DNA of 37,987 nt from Bacteroidales bacterium (GTDB taxonomy: Bacteria; Bacteroidota; Bacteroidia; Bacteroidales; UBA932): NCBI GenBank assembly GCA_024401975.1, contig JAKSKB010000008.1, forward strand, positions 1-37,987, in the 5' to 3' direction. A program made the translations under genes and the position numbers. Below, piece by piece: positions 1-7,003 of the stretch (position 1 is the stretch's first letter; each line of letters opens with the position of its first letter). The notes under the pieces are model-generated. The model searched no databases. It was not told the origin of the DNA and saw nothing but the letters and a program-made list of their open reading frames with translations.

Positions 1-59
1 AATAGAAATTCCTGATTTTGAATTCCGCTATCATAATTGTTCAGTATTAAACGACGGCG

Positions 60-67
60 CAAATATA
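60..67 (-). promoter_or_regulatory. Leftward Bacteroidetes-type -7 box
   Basis: Read on the minus strand, these bases give TATATTTG, an exact match to the Bacteroidetes -7 consensus TAnnTTTG. No clear -33 TTTG box is visible at the expected spacing. The box would drive transcription leftward, into a gene that starts outside the window. No coding region is visible between it and the left edge. Confidence 0.35.
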
Positions 68-248
68 CAAGAAATTTTTAAATCGGCGATTTTATTCTTA
101 ATTTTAGCACAATTTTCACGAAAATTATATATAGACTCTGTCATTTTGTCATTCTTTTGCCCGTTGGCATCCAAATTGCCGATGTGAAAATGAGTCCTCG
201 AATATAGAACCCTGCCACAAGGAGGCAGAGAGGATTCGATTCAATAAT

Positions 249-539
249 ATGGAAGATAACATTATTCTTCAAGTTTGGAATAAGGGACAAGCCGTACCAG
301 GATACGACAGTTCCAAGTATCGCAAGGATCAGTGTGGAGCCTGGATGAGATTCAACGAATATGGCAATCGCTCGTCAATCTACGGCTGGGAAATTGACCA
401 CATCACTCCGCAATCAAAAGGCGGCAGTGACGCATTATCGAATCTCCGTCCCTTGCAGTGGGAGAACAACATGGCAAAGTCTGATGGAAGGCTTAGTTGT
501 GCGGTGACTTCAGAAGGAGACCATAACAAACGTCTCTAA
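249..539 (+). CDS. Small stand-alone HNH endonuclease-like protein
   Basis: A 96-residue protein that is essentially one HNH (beta-beta-alpha metal) nuclease domain. The core is visible at about residues 47-78: WEIDHI supplies the Asp-His pair, followed by a P-x-S-x-GG-x-D turn, then LSNLRPLQ and an ENN-x-x-K segment. The last metal-binding position is Asn rather than His, which is common in the family. There is no DNA-binding or transport domain, so the biological target is unknown. Short HNH proteins of this form occur as free-standing genes in Bacteroidales genomes and phages. The gene stands alone: no other clear gene lies upstream in the window, and the next 600 bp downstream hold none. 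It sits in AT-richer accessory DNA beside the RIT element, so horizontal acquisition is plausible. The ATG start follows a purine-rich stretch (gaggatt), a weak ribosome-binding site. Confidence 0.75.
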   Translation: MEDNIILQVWNKGQAVPGYDSSKYRKDQCGAWMRFNEYGNRSSIYGWEIDHITPQSKGGSDALSNLRPLQWENNMAKSDGRLSCAVTSEGDHNKRL

Positions 540-1140
540 CAATTGCACTATTCCTTAAATGTCTACTTACGGCAATGAGAGAATCAAGTTGCGGTGTTCT
601 AGCACTGCAACTTGATTTGTTATACCATCCTTCTTCGCCTCCCACTTGCAAGACCGCTGACGGCATGCCGCCTTCTTTTAGAGGTAGCAGACTTGATGCT
701 ATTGCGGAAAGTTGGCTGGAGCGACCTTCTATTGATACTGGTTCATACTCTTTTAACTCCCCTCCAGCCTCTGCAGATTCTTACTCATCTCCACTCTATC
801 TGATTTCAGTTCCCCTGCATTTTGTAACCTTTGCTGCTGTTAAACCCAGTTCCTTAGGCAGCGTTCCTAATCAACGTATTTCGAGGAGTTACGCCTATCG
901 GTCTCAATAAGAATAACCACCTCATCATACCTCACAATCCACCGTTGAAAACAGTTTCCGGCTGGAATGCTATCACAATCCGGCAATGAGAATTGAAGAA
1001 GGTTATCTGCTCTGAAACCCTTTTCTGGCTTGCGACAGAACTCATCAGAGACTAAACTGAATATCCGTAATAAAATGCGGTATTATCTACACGGGCCAGG
1101 CAGCCGGGATTGCTATTCCTTACTTGCTTTTCTCGCTGAT
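540..1140. other. Unassigned 600-bp stretch without a convincing gene
   Basis: No recognisable protein is encoded here. An open frame of 111 codons on the plus strand (575-910) is Ser/Pro-rich with no family resemblance. The minus strand gives a longer peptide-like reading broken by two stop codons around 750-800. The stretch contains a strong hairpin (582-617). It could be a decayed gene, an intergenic remnant left by integration, or a structured RNA. Nothing visible decides between these. Confidence 0.4.
582..617. repeat. Strong hairpin (11-bp perfect stem, extendable to 15)
   Basis: The arms AATCAAGTTGC (582-592) and GCAACTTGATT (607-617) are perfect reverse complements. The 14-nt loop can itself pair GTG with CAC after a G-T wobble. 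There is no T tract on the plus side, so a classical intrinsic terminator is not obvious. It could be a bidirectional terminator, part of a structured RNA, or a recombination site near the RIT element. Confidence 0.5.
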
Positions 1141-1175
1141 TTTGTGTAACTTAGGCGTATAAACCTAAACACAAA
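1141..1175. repeat. Bulged inverted repeat in the leader of amidase copy 1
   Basis: TTTGTGT-AAC-TTAGG (1141-1155) pairs with CCTAAACACAAA (1164-1175), giving a 12-bp stem with a 3-nt bulge. It ends 7 nt before the ATG at 1183 and would overlap the ribosome-binding region. It may be a translational control hairpin or the remnant of a recombination site. The upstream region of amidase copy 2 lacks it. Confidence 0.4.
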
Positions 1176-1182
1176 ACCAGCT

Positions 1183-1755
1183 ATGAAAATCCTCATCGAC
1201 GGTCACGGGGTGGACACTCCGGGCAAGCGCAGCCCCGACGGGAAGCTCCGCGAATACGCCTGGAACCGGCTGATTGCCTCCCGGATTGTCGCCGCCCTGA
1301 CCGACCTCGGACACGATGCCCAACTCCTCGTACAGGAGCAGAAAGACATCTCCCTCTCCGAACGCTGCCGGCGTGTCAACAGCTGGTGTCTGCTCCACGG
1401 CAAGCAGAATGCATTCCTTGTCAGCATCCACGTGAACGCCTACGGAAACGGCTCAGAATGGACGCAACCGCACGGATGGAGCATTTATACTTCCAAAGGC
1501 AAGACAGCCGCAGACGCCCTCGCAACCTGCATCTTCGAAGCCGCAAGGAAATACCTTCCAAATATGCAGATGCGCACCGACAACTCCGACGGAGACCCTG
1601 ATTTTGAGGAAGCATTTTATATCCTGCGTCACTCCCTCTGCCCCGCTGTATTATCAGAGAACGGCTTTATGACCAATTATCACAAGCGGAAGATTATCAA
1701 AAGCAGTTCCGACGGTGCCATTGGACATCAGCCGATTAGGATACCTTCTTTTTAG
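1183..1755 (+). pseudogene. N-acetylmuramoyl-L-alanine amidase copy 1, C-terminally truncated at the RIT element
   Basis: Amidase_3-type zinc amidase, which cleaves the MurNAc-L-Ala bond of peptidoglycan. Visible family signatures are the N-terminal zinc His in IDGHG (about residue 8), the second His in VSIHVNA (about residue 84), and the catalytic Glu in SENGF near residue 158. Relatives in Bacteroidales continue for roughly 15 residues past that motif. Here homology stops at a KIIK sequence, and the last 20 codons run into sequence that forms an inverted repeat with the RIT edge. The active-site loop is IDGHG where copy 2 and relatives have IDNGHG, so one Asn is missing. From about residue 62 to 172 it is almost identical to copy 2 (5149-5694), while the first 60 residues differ at roughly a third of positions. 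Whether the truncated protein folds is unknown. No signal peptide is visible, as is usual for this short phage-like group. Confidence 0.7.
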
Positions 1756-1770
1756 AACTGCTTTTGATAA
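1694..1770. repeat. 16-bp perfect inverted repeat at the left RIT edge
   Basis: TTATCAAAAGCAGTTC at 1694-1709 is perfectly reverse-complemented at 1755-1770, with 45 nt between. A third copy with 14 of 16 matches, GAATTTCTTTTGATAA, sits at 5165-5180 on the far side of the three recombinase genes. The first and third copies are inverted relative to each other and coincide with the ends of the two amidase genes. The second and third are in direct orientation. These are the best candidates for recombinase recognition arms of the RIT element. Confidence 0.6.
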
Positions 1771-1790
1771 CAATACAGGTTTAACGGTCT

Positions 1791-2816
1791 CTATGCTAGG
1801 CTCCTGAGATACTCTTTCAACTTGCTGTTTTTCTCCCAACTCTTGACTTTTGGCTCGGTAATGCCCACTTCTGCGTAGGCTTTTTCCAACGCTTCACGTT
1901 TTTGCTTCGAGTCAGCACGCGCATATACCTCTGTGGTCTGCACGGATACATGGCCGAGGATATCTCTGATGTAGATGAGGTTTACGCCTGCCTGCAACAG
2001 ATGCATTGCCCTCGTGTGCCGGAAGACATGCGGGCTTATTTTGTCCGGGATAATATCCGGGTGCAGCACCCTTGCCATAGCTGCGTATTTTTTGATGACA
2101 TATGTTATGCCTGGTGTGGACAATTTTTCGCCCCATGTGTTTGAGAACAGCGGATTTCTGGACTTCTCATTATCATACAGACTGAACGCTTTCATATACT
2201 TGACAAGCAACTTCATAATGTCTTCATCAAGAGGAACGACACGGCACTTTGAGCCCTTGCCGACAAGATTGATGGCATAGGGTTTATCTCTTCTGATAGA
2301 AGACGGTGTAAGGTCAATCAGTTCCTGGACACGTGCTCCGCTGTTGTACAGCAAGGATAGCATTGTGAGGTTGCGAAGCCCTTGTCTGGATGAGGTGTCT
2401 ATCTGCTCAAGGATACATTTTACCGCTTCCACGGACAGATAGTTCATGGGCTGTCCGGTGCCCTTTTTCATGGGAATGGAACATATTTGCTTCCATCGTC
2501 CCATCTGTTCAGGAAGCACGTACATCAGATACTGGCAGAAAGAGCGGATGGCTACACAACGCTGATTTCTTGTTGGAACGGAGCAATGCTTTTCCTCTTC
2601 AAGCCAGTTCAAGAAGTCAAGAAGCAGACTCTTATCCAGTAACTCAAAGGTAATGCGCTCGGGTTTTATCCCGCGACGTTCATCCAGATACTCAATGAGT
2701 TGGACAAAGGCATCCCGGTAAGCCCGGACCGTATGGGCGCTGACACCCCGTTCTTTGACAAGGTAGTTCTCAAAGAATGACTGTAGTACCGGCGCAAAGT
2801 CTTTAGTCGTTTTCAT
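1791..2816 (-). CDS. ritC: RIT tyrosine recombinase, third gene (RitC-like)
   Basis: A 341-residue tyrosine recombinase/integrase, third in the trio. An N-terminal core-binding (SAM-like) domain occupies roughly residues 5-100, with VKERGVSAHTVRAYRDA typical of the XerC/D fold. The catalytic domain follows: Arg in NSGARVQEL, the beta-hairpin Lys in GKGSKCR, His-x-x-Arg in SPHVFRHT, His in LGHVS, and nucleophile Tyr in TTEVYAR. All are intact, so the enzyme should be active. I place the start at the ATG at 2816 (MKTTKD), which overlaps the end of the preceding gene by 14 nt. A TTG six bases further upstream would only add two residues. Its role in the family, inferred from RIT elements, is to act together with the other two recombinases in strand exchange. 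The individual function of each partner has not been worked out. Confidence 0.85.
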   Translation of the reverse strand: MKTTKDFAPVLQSFFENYLVKERGVSAHTVRAYRDAFVQLIEYLDERRGIKPERITFELLDKSLLLDFLNWLEEEKHCSVPTRNQRCVAIRSFCQYLMYVLPEQMGRWKQICSIPMKKGTGQPMNYLSVEAVKCILEQIDTSSRQGLRNLTMLSLLYNSGARVQELIDLTPSSIRRDKPYAINLVGKGSKCRVVPLDEDIMKLLVKYMKAFSLYDNEKSRNPLFSNTWGEKLSTPGITYVIKKYAAMARVLHPDIIPDKISPHVFRHTRAMHLLQAGVNLIYIRDILGHVSVQTTEVYARADSKQKREALEKAYAEVGITEPKVKSWEKNSKLKEYLRSLA

Positions 2817-3819
2817 CACCAATAGTGTTTACGGTATTGCAGATAATTTCTTTTATAGGGCTGGTGACAATCTCGTCCAGTTTTATGATTTCCGGATACA
2901 TGTTTTGCGTAAGCCGCAGGTAATGCTCGGTATCGGTTACGTGGATATGCCCCATGAAAGTGGACAATAATGGCAGACAGCAGTATGGATCTTTCCCTGC
3001 CCATACCATATTCACGAGGGAGTGTACGCATGCGGTGTGCCGCAGGTCGTGGACGCGCGGGCCATGATGTCCTCCTTGATATGGGATGCCGGCATCGCGC
3101 AATATGGAGTTGAAACGCTGCCATATTGCGCATGAGTGCTGGCTCCTCCGTCCTTGTGGCGAGGTAAAGAGAAAGCTGTCCGGATCAGCCACATGAGGAA
3201 GCGGCATTTTGTTCCTGTAATGGATGTACTGCTTTAGAACGGCCTCCATACTCTCATTTAAGGGTGCCAGCCGTTCATGTCCATTTTTCGTATGGTACAA
3301 AGTAATAACGTGGCGTTCAAAGTCAACGTCACGATTTCTTATGCTCACAGCCTCGCCGACACGCATTCCGGTACTGTACAGAAGGCGAAGAAGCGCAGGC
3401 ATGATGATGGCCAGATTTCGAACCGTATGCCGTCTGTCTCGCCATTCATCACATGCCTTGAAGATTTTTTCCATCTCTTCAGCCGTGAACACATATGGGA
3501 CAAAGTCACTTTCATGGAACTTCGGCAATCTGGGAATGTAGCAAGGATGCCCCATTTCGGTCAAATACTTGATGAAAGACACAACAACCGTCGAGTATTC
3601 ATATTTTGTAGAGTCACGATGGCCATTCAGCCATTCCGTCCAACCATGATAGGCTGTTTCGGTGATAAAGTCTTTATCATATCCACTCCTGGTCAAGTAT
3701 CTGTCAAACTGCATTAATGGGAAGGCATGTCTATAGCAGTTGAACCCCTTGGTGGCGTACTCTTTCATGTACGCATGCATGTATGGCGCAAGAGCGCTGT
3801 TGAACACAATCTCATTCAT
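2803..3819 (-). CDS. ritB: RIT tyrosine recombinase, second gene (RitB-like)
   Basis: A 338-residue tyrosine recombinase, middle gene of the trio. The start is set at the ATG at 3819 (MNEIVFNS) because a very good Shine-Dalgarno sequence (AAAGGAGGAG) sits just upstream. An in-frame start 13 codons earlier has no such site. The ATG overlaps the stop of the first recombinase by 8 nt (ATGAATGA), suggesting reinitiation. Catalytic residues are all present: Arg in STGMRVGEA, Lys in KNGHERL, His-x-x-Arg in RVHDLRHT, His in FMGHIHV, and Tyr in DTEHYLRL. The N-terminal domain of about 110 residues is unusually rich in aromatic residues (YMHAYMKEY, GFNCYRH). It probably works in a complex with its two neighbours. 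The clear SD signal is notable because many genes in this phylum lack one. Confidence 0.87.
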   Translation of the reverse strand: MNEIVFNSALAPYMHAYMKEYATKGFNCYRHAFPLMQFDRYLTRSGYDKDFITETAYHGWTEWLNGHRDSTKYEYSTVVVSFIKYLTEMGHPCYIPRLPKFHESDFVPYVFTAEEMEKIFKACDEWRDRRHTVRNLAIIMPALLRLLYSTGMRVGEAVSIRNRDVDFERHVITLYHTKNGHERLAPLNESMEAVLKQYIHYRNKMPLPHVADPDSFLFTSPQGRRSQHSCAIWQRFNSILRDAGIPYQGGHHGPRVHDLRHTACVHSLVNMVWAGKDPYCCLPLLSTFMGHIHVTDTEHYLRLTQNMYPEIIKLDEIVTSPIKEIICNTVNTIGDEND

Positions 3820-5050
3820 AGAACACTCCTCCTTTCTGCGTATAGTAAGAGTCATCAACAGGAGGAACGGGAAGCGAGCATTCCAACAACCCAGTGATAT
3901 TCACGGTGAGATAGATCATCGTTGTGTCCGTCGATGAGTGTCCCAGCGATTCGGATATAACCGGGAGTTCGGTCCCGTTATTCATCATAGAGGTGGCAAG
4001 GCTATGCCTTAGAGAGTGTGTCCCCATATGCCGGTTGGCTGCGTATATGCCAGATTTCTCGATGCAATCGTGGATTACCTTCTGCATAGAACAGTTCTCA
4101 AGGGGGCGTATCGGGTGCACTGCTGTCAGGAATACGAATTTTGATTCCACCTTTGGACGACCATTCATAACATAGTCAATAATGGCATCACCCACGTCTG
4201 ACAGCAACGGAAGAATGATTTCCTTCTTCGTTTTGTACTGCTGCAGCGTGATAATATTCTTGTCCCAGTCCAGAGCAGAAAAGACCAGTAACCGTATGTC
4301 CGATATCCTCAGCCCCAGTCTGGAAGCCAGAAGTATCATCGCATAATTGCGCTTTCCCACAGCACTTGTCCTGTCAATGGCCAGTTCTATTTTTCTGACT
4401 TCGTCCGGTGTATAATAAGAGATCATCTTGCTATTACGGACCTTCTTTATCCTGCGGAGGGCATCTCCAATGTTTGATGCAATCATCTTATTCTCATAGA
4501 GATGGTCAAGGAACAACCTGATGTGGTCAATTGTGGTTGCCCTTTGGGACTGTATCCGATCCACATAGTTTATGACTTCATCTCTTTTCAGCGTCGCAAG
4601 GACTATTCCCCTTATGGACATCTCCTTGCAGAATTTGCTGAGAATGATTTCATACTCGCGTATCGTGGCAGGATTGCGGCGGATTTCGCGTAGACTTTCC
4701 ACGAACAGTTTTGCTTCCTGACCAATATCGCCAGGGAAGTCGTATTCCGGATGCCACGAACGCCCTTTATTGTATGGCTCTCCGTTCAATACTTTATTCA
4801 CGAAGCGGACGGCTCGTATCCCCGCCTGTTTATAACTTCCGCTCAGTTCAAAGTCATTCTTAAGGCTTGTACAATAACGTTCTCCCACCTCCTCGGTGTA
4901 GAAATTAATCTTGTTGTCTTCCATGAAGATCACAAGAGTGCGGACTGAACGCAGGTATGTCGCTATTGTCGCATCGTACATCCCGTACGATTCGAAGGTG
5001 CTTCGACAGCACTGCATCAAGTCCTCTCGCTTGATTGTTTTGTCTGACAT
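3812..5050 (-). CDS. ritA: RIT tyrosine recombinase, first gene (RitA-like)
   Basis: A 412-residue tyrosine recombinase, first and longest gene of the trio. The extra length lies at the N terminus: about 110 residues precede a core-binding domain (AKLFVESLREIRRN to about residue 200). The catalytic domain shows Arg in ASRLGLRISD, Lys in YKTKKEI, His-x-x-Arg in GTHSLRHS, His in SLGHSS and Tyr in TTMIYLTV. It should therefore be catalytically competent. Size and position match the RitA slot of RIT elements. The 100 nt upstream up to the truncated amidase contain no other gene and probably hold the element's promoter and right recombination site. Downstream it overlaps the second recombinase by 8 nt. 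A role in excision and integration of the element is inferred from the family. Confidence 0.87.
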   Translation of the reverse strand: MSDKTIKREDLMQCCRSTFESYGMYDATIATYLRSVRTLVIFMEDNKINFYTEEVGERYCTSLKNDFELSGSYKQAGIRAVRFVNKVLNGEPYNKGRSWHPEYDFPGDIGQEAKLFVESLREIRRNPATIREYEIILSKFCKEMSIRGIVLATLKRDEVINYVDRIQSQRATTIDHIRLFLDHLYENKMIASNIGDALRRIKKVRNSKMISYYTPDEVRKIELAIDRTSAVGKRNYAMILLASRLGLRISDIRLLVFSALDWDKNIITLQQYKTKKEIILPLLSDVGDAIIDYVMNGRPKVESKFVFLTAVHPIRPLENCSMQKVIHDCIEKSGIYAANRHMGTHSLRHSLATSMMNNGTELPVISESLGHSSTDTTMIYLTVNITGLLECSLPVPPVDDSYYTQKGGVFYE

Positions 5051-5148
5051 AATTCGGTAATGTTAAGGGTTTCAGCAATATCGCTGTCCCGGAATATACC
5101 GATTATTATCATCAAATGTTATCGAAAGTGTGGTTGTTACTCAGGTGG

Positions 5149-5694
5149 TTACGAAGATAAAACAGAATTTCTTTTGATAATCTGCCGCTTGTGATAATTG
5201 GTCATAAAGCCGTTCTCTGATAGGACAGCGGGGCAGAGGGAGTGACGCAGGATGTAAAATGCTTCCTCGAAATCCGGGTCTCCGTCTGAATTGTCGGTGC
5301 GCATCTGAATATCGGGAAGGTATTTCTTCGCGGCTTCAAATATGCAGGTTGCGAGGGCATCTGCGGCCGTCTTGCCTTTGGAAGTATAGATGCTCCATCC
5401 GTGCGGCTGAGTCCATTCTGAGCCATTTCCGTAGGCGTTGACGTGGATGCTGACAAGGATTGCATTCTGCTTGCCGTGGAGCAGACACCAGCTGTTGACA
5501 CGCCGGCAGCGCTCCTTGAGGGAGATATCGTCATCCTCGGGAACGAGAAGTTCGGCATCATAGCCTCGGTCCTGAAGATCCAGGACTATTCGTCTTGCGA
5601 TTTCGCGGTTGAAGAAGGCTTCACGGAGCTGCCCGTCCGGGGAACGTTTGCCGGCAGTGAACTGACCGTGGCCATTGTCGATGAAGATTTTCAT
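5149..5694 (-). pseudogene. N-acetylmuramoyl-L-alanine amidase copy 2, C-terminally truncated at the RIT element
   Basis: A 181-residue Amidase_3 zinc hydrolase, facing copy 1 across the RIT element. Signatures: IDNGHG with the first zinc His, LREAFFNREIA with a likely zinc Glu, VSIHVNA with the second His, and SENGF with the catalytic Glu. Homology with copy 1 stops at KRQIIK (about residue 172), exactly at the 16-bp repeat, and about 15 residues of the usual C terminus are replaced by RNSVLSS. The N-terminal loop is normal here, unlike in copy 1. A Bacteroidetes-type promoter lies about 40 nt upstream. It may still make an active enzyme, because the catalytic Glu is kept, so calling it a pseudogene is a judgement. 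Short amidases of this type in Bacteroidales probably act on host or prey cell wall in phage-like contexts, but no partner gene is next to it. Confidence 0.65.
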
Positions 5695-5731
5695 TAAACT
5701 GCGGTGTTAGTGCAGCTCTCTGATTCCAGCA

Positions 5732-5739
5732 TAAATATA
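5732..5739 (-). promoter_or_regulatory. Promoter -7 box for amidase copy 2
   Basis: The minus-strand reading is TATATTTA, one base off TAnnTTTG. A TTGACTTG stretch lies roughly 20-27 nt upstream (higher coordinates). Transcription would start about 30 nt before the amidase ATG at 5694. Confidence 0.4.
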
Positions 5740-5814
5740 CAAACAATTTCTTTTGCAAGTCAAGGTTAAATAAAGGATTATCCTCCGAACGATTTCAGTA
5801 TCACGCAAATTCAC

Positions 5815-5822
5815 TATCTTTG
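5815..5822 (+). promoter_or_regulatory. Promoter -7 box for obg
   Basis: TATCTTTG is an exact TAnnTTTG match. The -33 region, about 19 nt upstream, is only ATTT. Transcription would begin near 5829 and give an unusually long leader of about 175 nt before the obg ATG at 6005. Confidence 0.45.
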
Positions 5823-5850
5823 CAAGTCAGAAGGATGAAACTTGACATAA

Positions 5851-5960
5851 ATTGGCCACAACAGGCCAATATTCGTGCAACAAAGCAACTTTATAAATTT
5901 ATGCTTGTTATGAGGTTTGTTTTTGATTTTTCGACAAAAACTGTTGCATATCTGTTGCAC
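5851..5960 (+). promoter_or_regulatory. Leader with two inverted repeats upstream of obg
   Basis: ATTGGCC (5851-5857) and GGCCAAT (5864-5870) form a 7-bp hairpin with a 6-nt loop. Farther out, GTGCAACA (5875-5882) pairs with TGTTGCAC (5953-5960), and CTGTTGCA occurs twice in tandem near 5941-5959. The leader could fold into two stacked hairpins. No known riboswitch is recognised. Confidence 0.35.
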
Positions 5961-6004
5961 GGGAGCCTTTCAAGTTTCACCAATTCGCTGACAATACGAA
6001 AGTT

Positions 6005-7003
6005 ATGGCGGATTCTAATTTCATAGACTACGTAAAGATATTTTGCGCCTCTGGGCACGGGGGTGCGGGATCTGCGCATCTGCACCGGGCCAAGTATATC
6101 CCGAAGGGAGGACCTGACGGGGGCGATGGAGGCAGGGGAGGTCATATCATATTGAAGGCCAACCCGCAGTTCTGGACGCTCATCCACTTGAAGTATCGCA
6201 AGCACGTGAAGGCGGATGATGGGGAGAAAGGCGGTTCGTCGCTTCGCAAAGGAGCCAACGGGGCCGACGTAGTGCTTGAAGTCCCTGTCGGCACTGTGGT
6301 GAAAGATGCCGGGACAGGTGAAACCATCTTCGAGATGATGGAAGAAGGGCAGGAGAGAATCCTGTGCAAAGGCGGCAGAGGAGGTCTGGGCAACAACAAT
6401 TTCAAGTCTTCGACGATGCAGACGCCGCGCTTCGCCCAGCCGGGGGAGGAGGGGGAGGAAGGGTGGTTCATACTGGAACTCAAACTGTTGGCCGACGTGG
6501 GGCTTGTGGGATTCCCGAATGCGGGCAAATCCACACTCCTTTCCACAATCACTTCCGCCAGGCCCAAAATCGCCGATTATGCGTTCACTACTCTCGAACC
6601 TAATCTCGGCATAGTCAGATACTATGATGACCAGTCATTCGTGATGGCCGACATTCCCGGCATCATCGAAGGGGCGCACGAGGGCAAGGGAATCGGAATC
6701 AGATTTCTCCGCCACATAGAACGCAATTCGGTCCTTCTCTTTATGATTGCCGCCGATGGGGATGGCAGTGGCGTCAAGGACGGATATGAGACCCTGCTGA
6801 ACGAACTCAGGGAATACAATCCCGAACTGCTTGTCAAGGAAAGGGTGCTCGCAGTCACCAAATGTGATATGATAGACCCCGACATAGAGAGAATGATAAA
6901 GTCCACTCTTCCGAAGGGAATACCTGCCGTATTCATATCATCATTCACCGGGGAGGGACTTGACCGGCTTAAAGATTTATTATGGAAGGCCTTGCACAAA
7001 TAG
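6005..7003 (+). CDS. obg: Obg family GTPase
   Basis: A 332-residue Obg/CgtA GTPase that binds the 50S ribosomal subunit and takes part in ribosome assembly and stringent-type control in the cytoplasm. The glycine-rich Obg fold fills residues 1-158 (GPDGGDGGRGG and similar repeats). The G domain follows: P-loop GFPNAGKST at about 165-173, switch region TTLEPNLG, G3 DIPGIIEGA, G4 TKCD and G5 SSFTGEG. The length is typical for Bacteroidetes Obg, which lacks the C-terminal OCT domain of some relatives. The ATG is followed directly by the standard Obg opening (FIDYVKIFCASGHGG). The following PAP2 gene begins 22 nt before the obg stop, so the two are probably co-transcribed. It is on the strand opposite to the amidase and has its own promoter upstream. 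The gene is normally essential and marks the start of core chromosome sequence. Confidence 0.97.
   Translation: MADSNFIDYVKIFCASGHGGAGSAHLHRAKYIPKGGPDGGDGGRGGHIILKANPQFWTLIHLKYRKHVKADDGEKGGSSLRKGANGADVVLEVPVGTVVKDAGTGETIFEMMEEGQERILCKGGRGGLGNNNFKSSTMQTPRFAQPGEEGEEGWFILELKLLADVGLVGFPNAGKSTLLSTITSARPKIADYAFTTLEPNLGIVRYYDDQSFVMADIPGIIEGAHEGKGIGIRFLRHIERNSVLLFMIAADGDGSGVKDGYETLLNELREYNPELLVKERVLAVTKCDMIDPDIERMIKSTLPKGIPAVFISSFTGEGLDRLKDLLWKALHK

Larger units (their letters stand above)
1694..5180 (-). mobile_element. Recombinase-In-Trio (RIT) element
   Basis: Three tyrosine-recombinase genes are transcribed leftward in the order 412, 338 and 341 residues. They overlap by 8 and 14 nt, which indicates tight translational coupling. 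All three keep the catalytic tyrosine and its partner residues. This trio with overlapping reading frames is the hallmark of RIT elements, which carry no cargo and are found in many phyla including Bacteroidetes. The boundaries given are those of the repeat copies at each side. The exact ends are inferred, not proven. The element interrupts or abuts two amidase genes arranged as inverted arms. Confidence 0.75.

Noticed and set aside
582..617. An integron attC site
   Set aside because: The hairpin is strong, but the flanks do not show the RYYYAAC and GTTRRRY core boxes, and no integron-type integrase is present.
575..910. A 111-codon plus-strand open frame between the HNH gene and amidase copy 1
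   Set aside because: Ser/Pro-rich, no family resemblance, no ribosome-binding site, and a hairpin inside its 5' end. Treated as non-coding.
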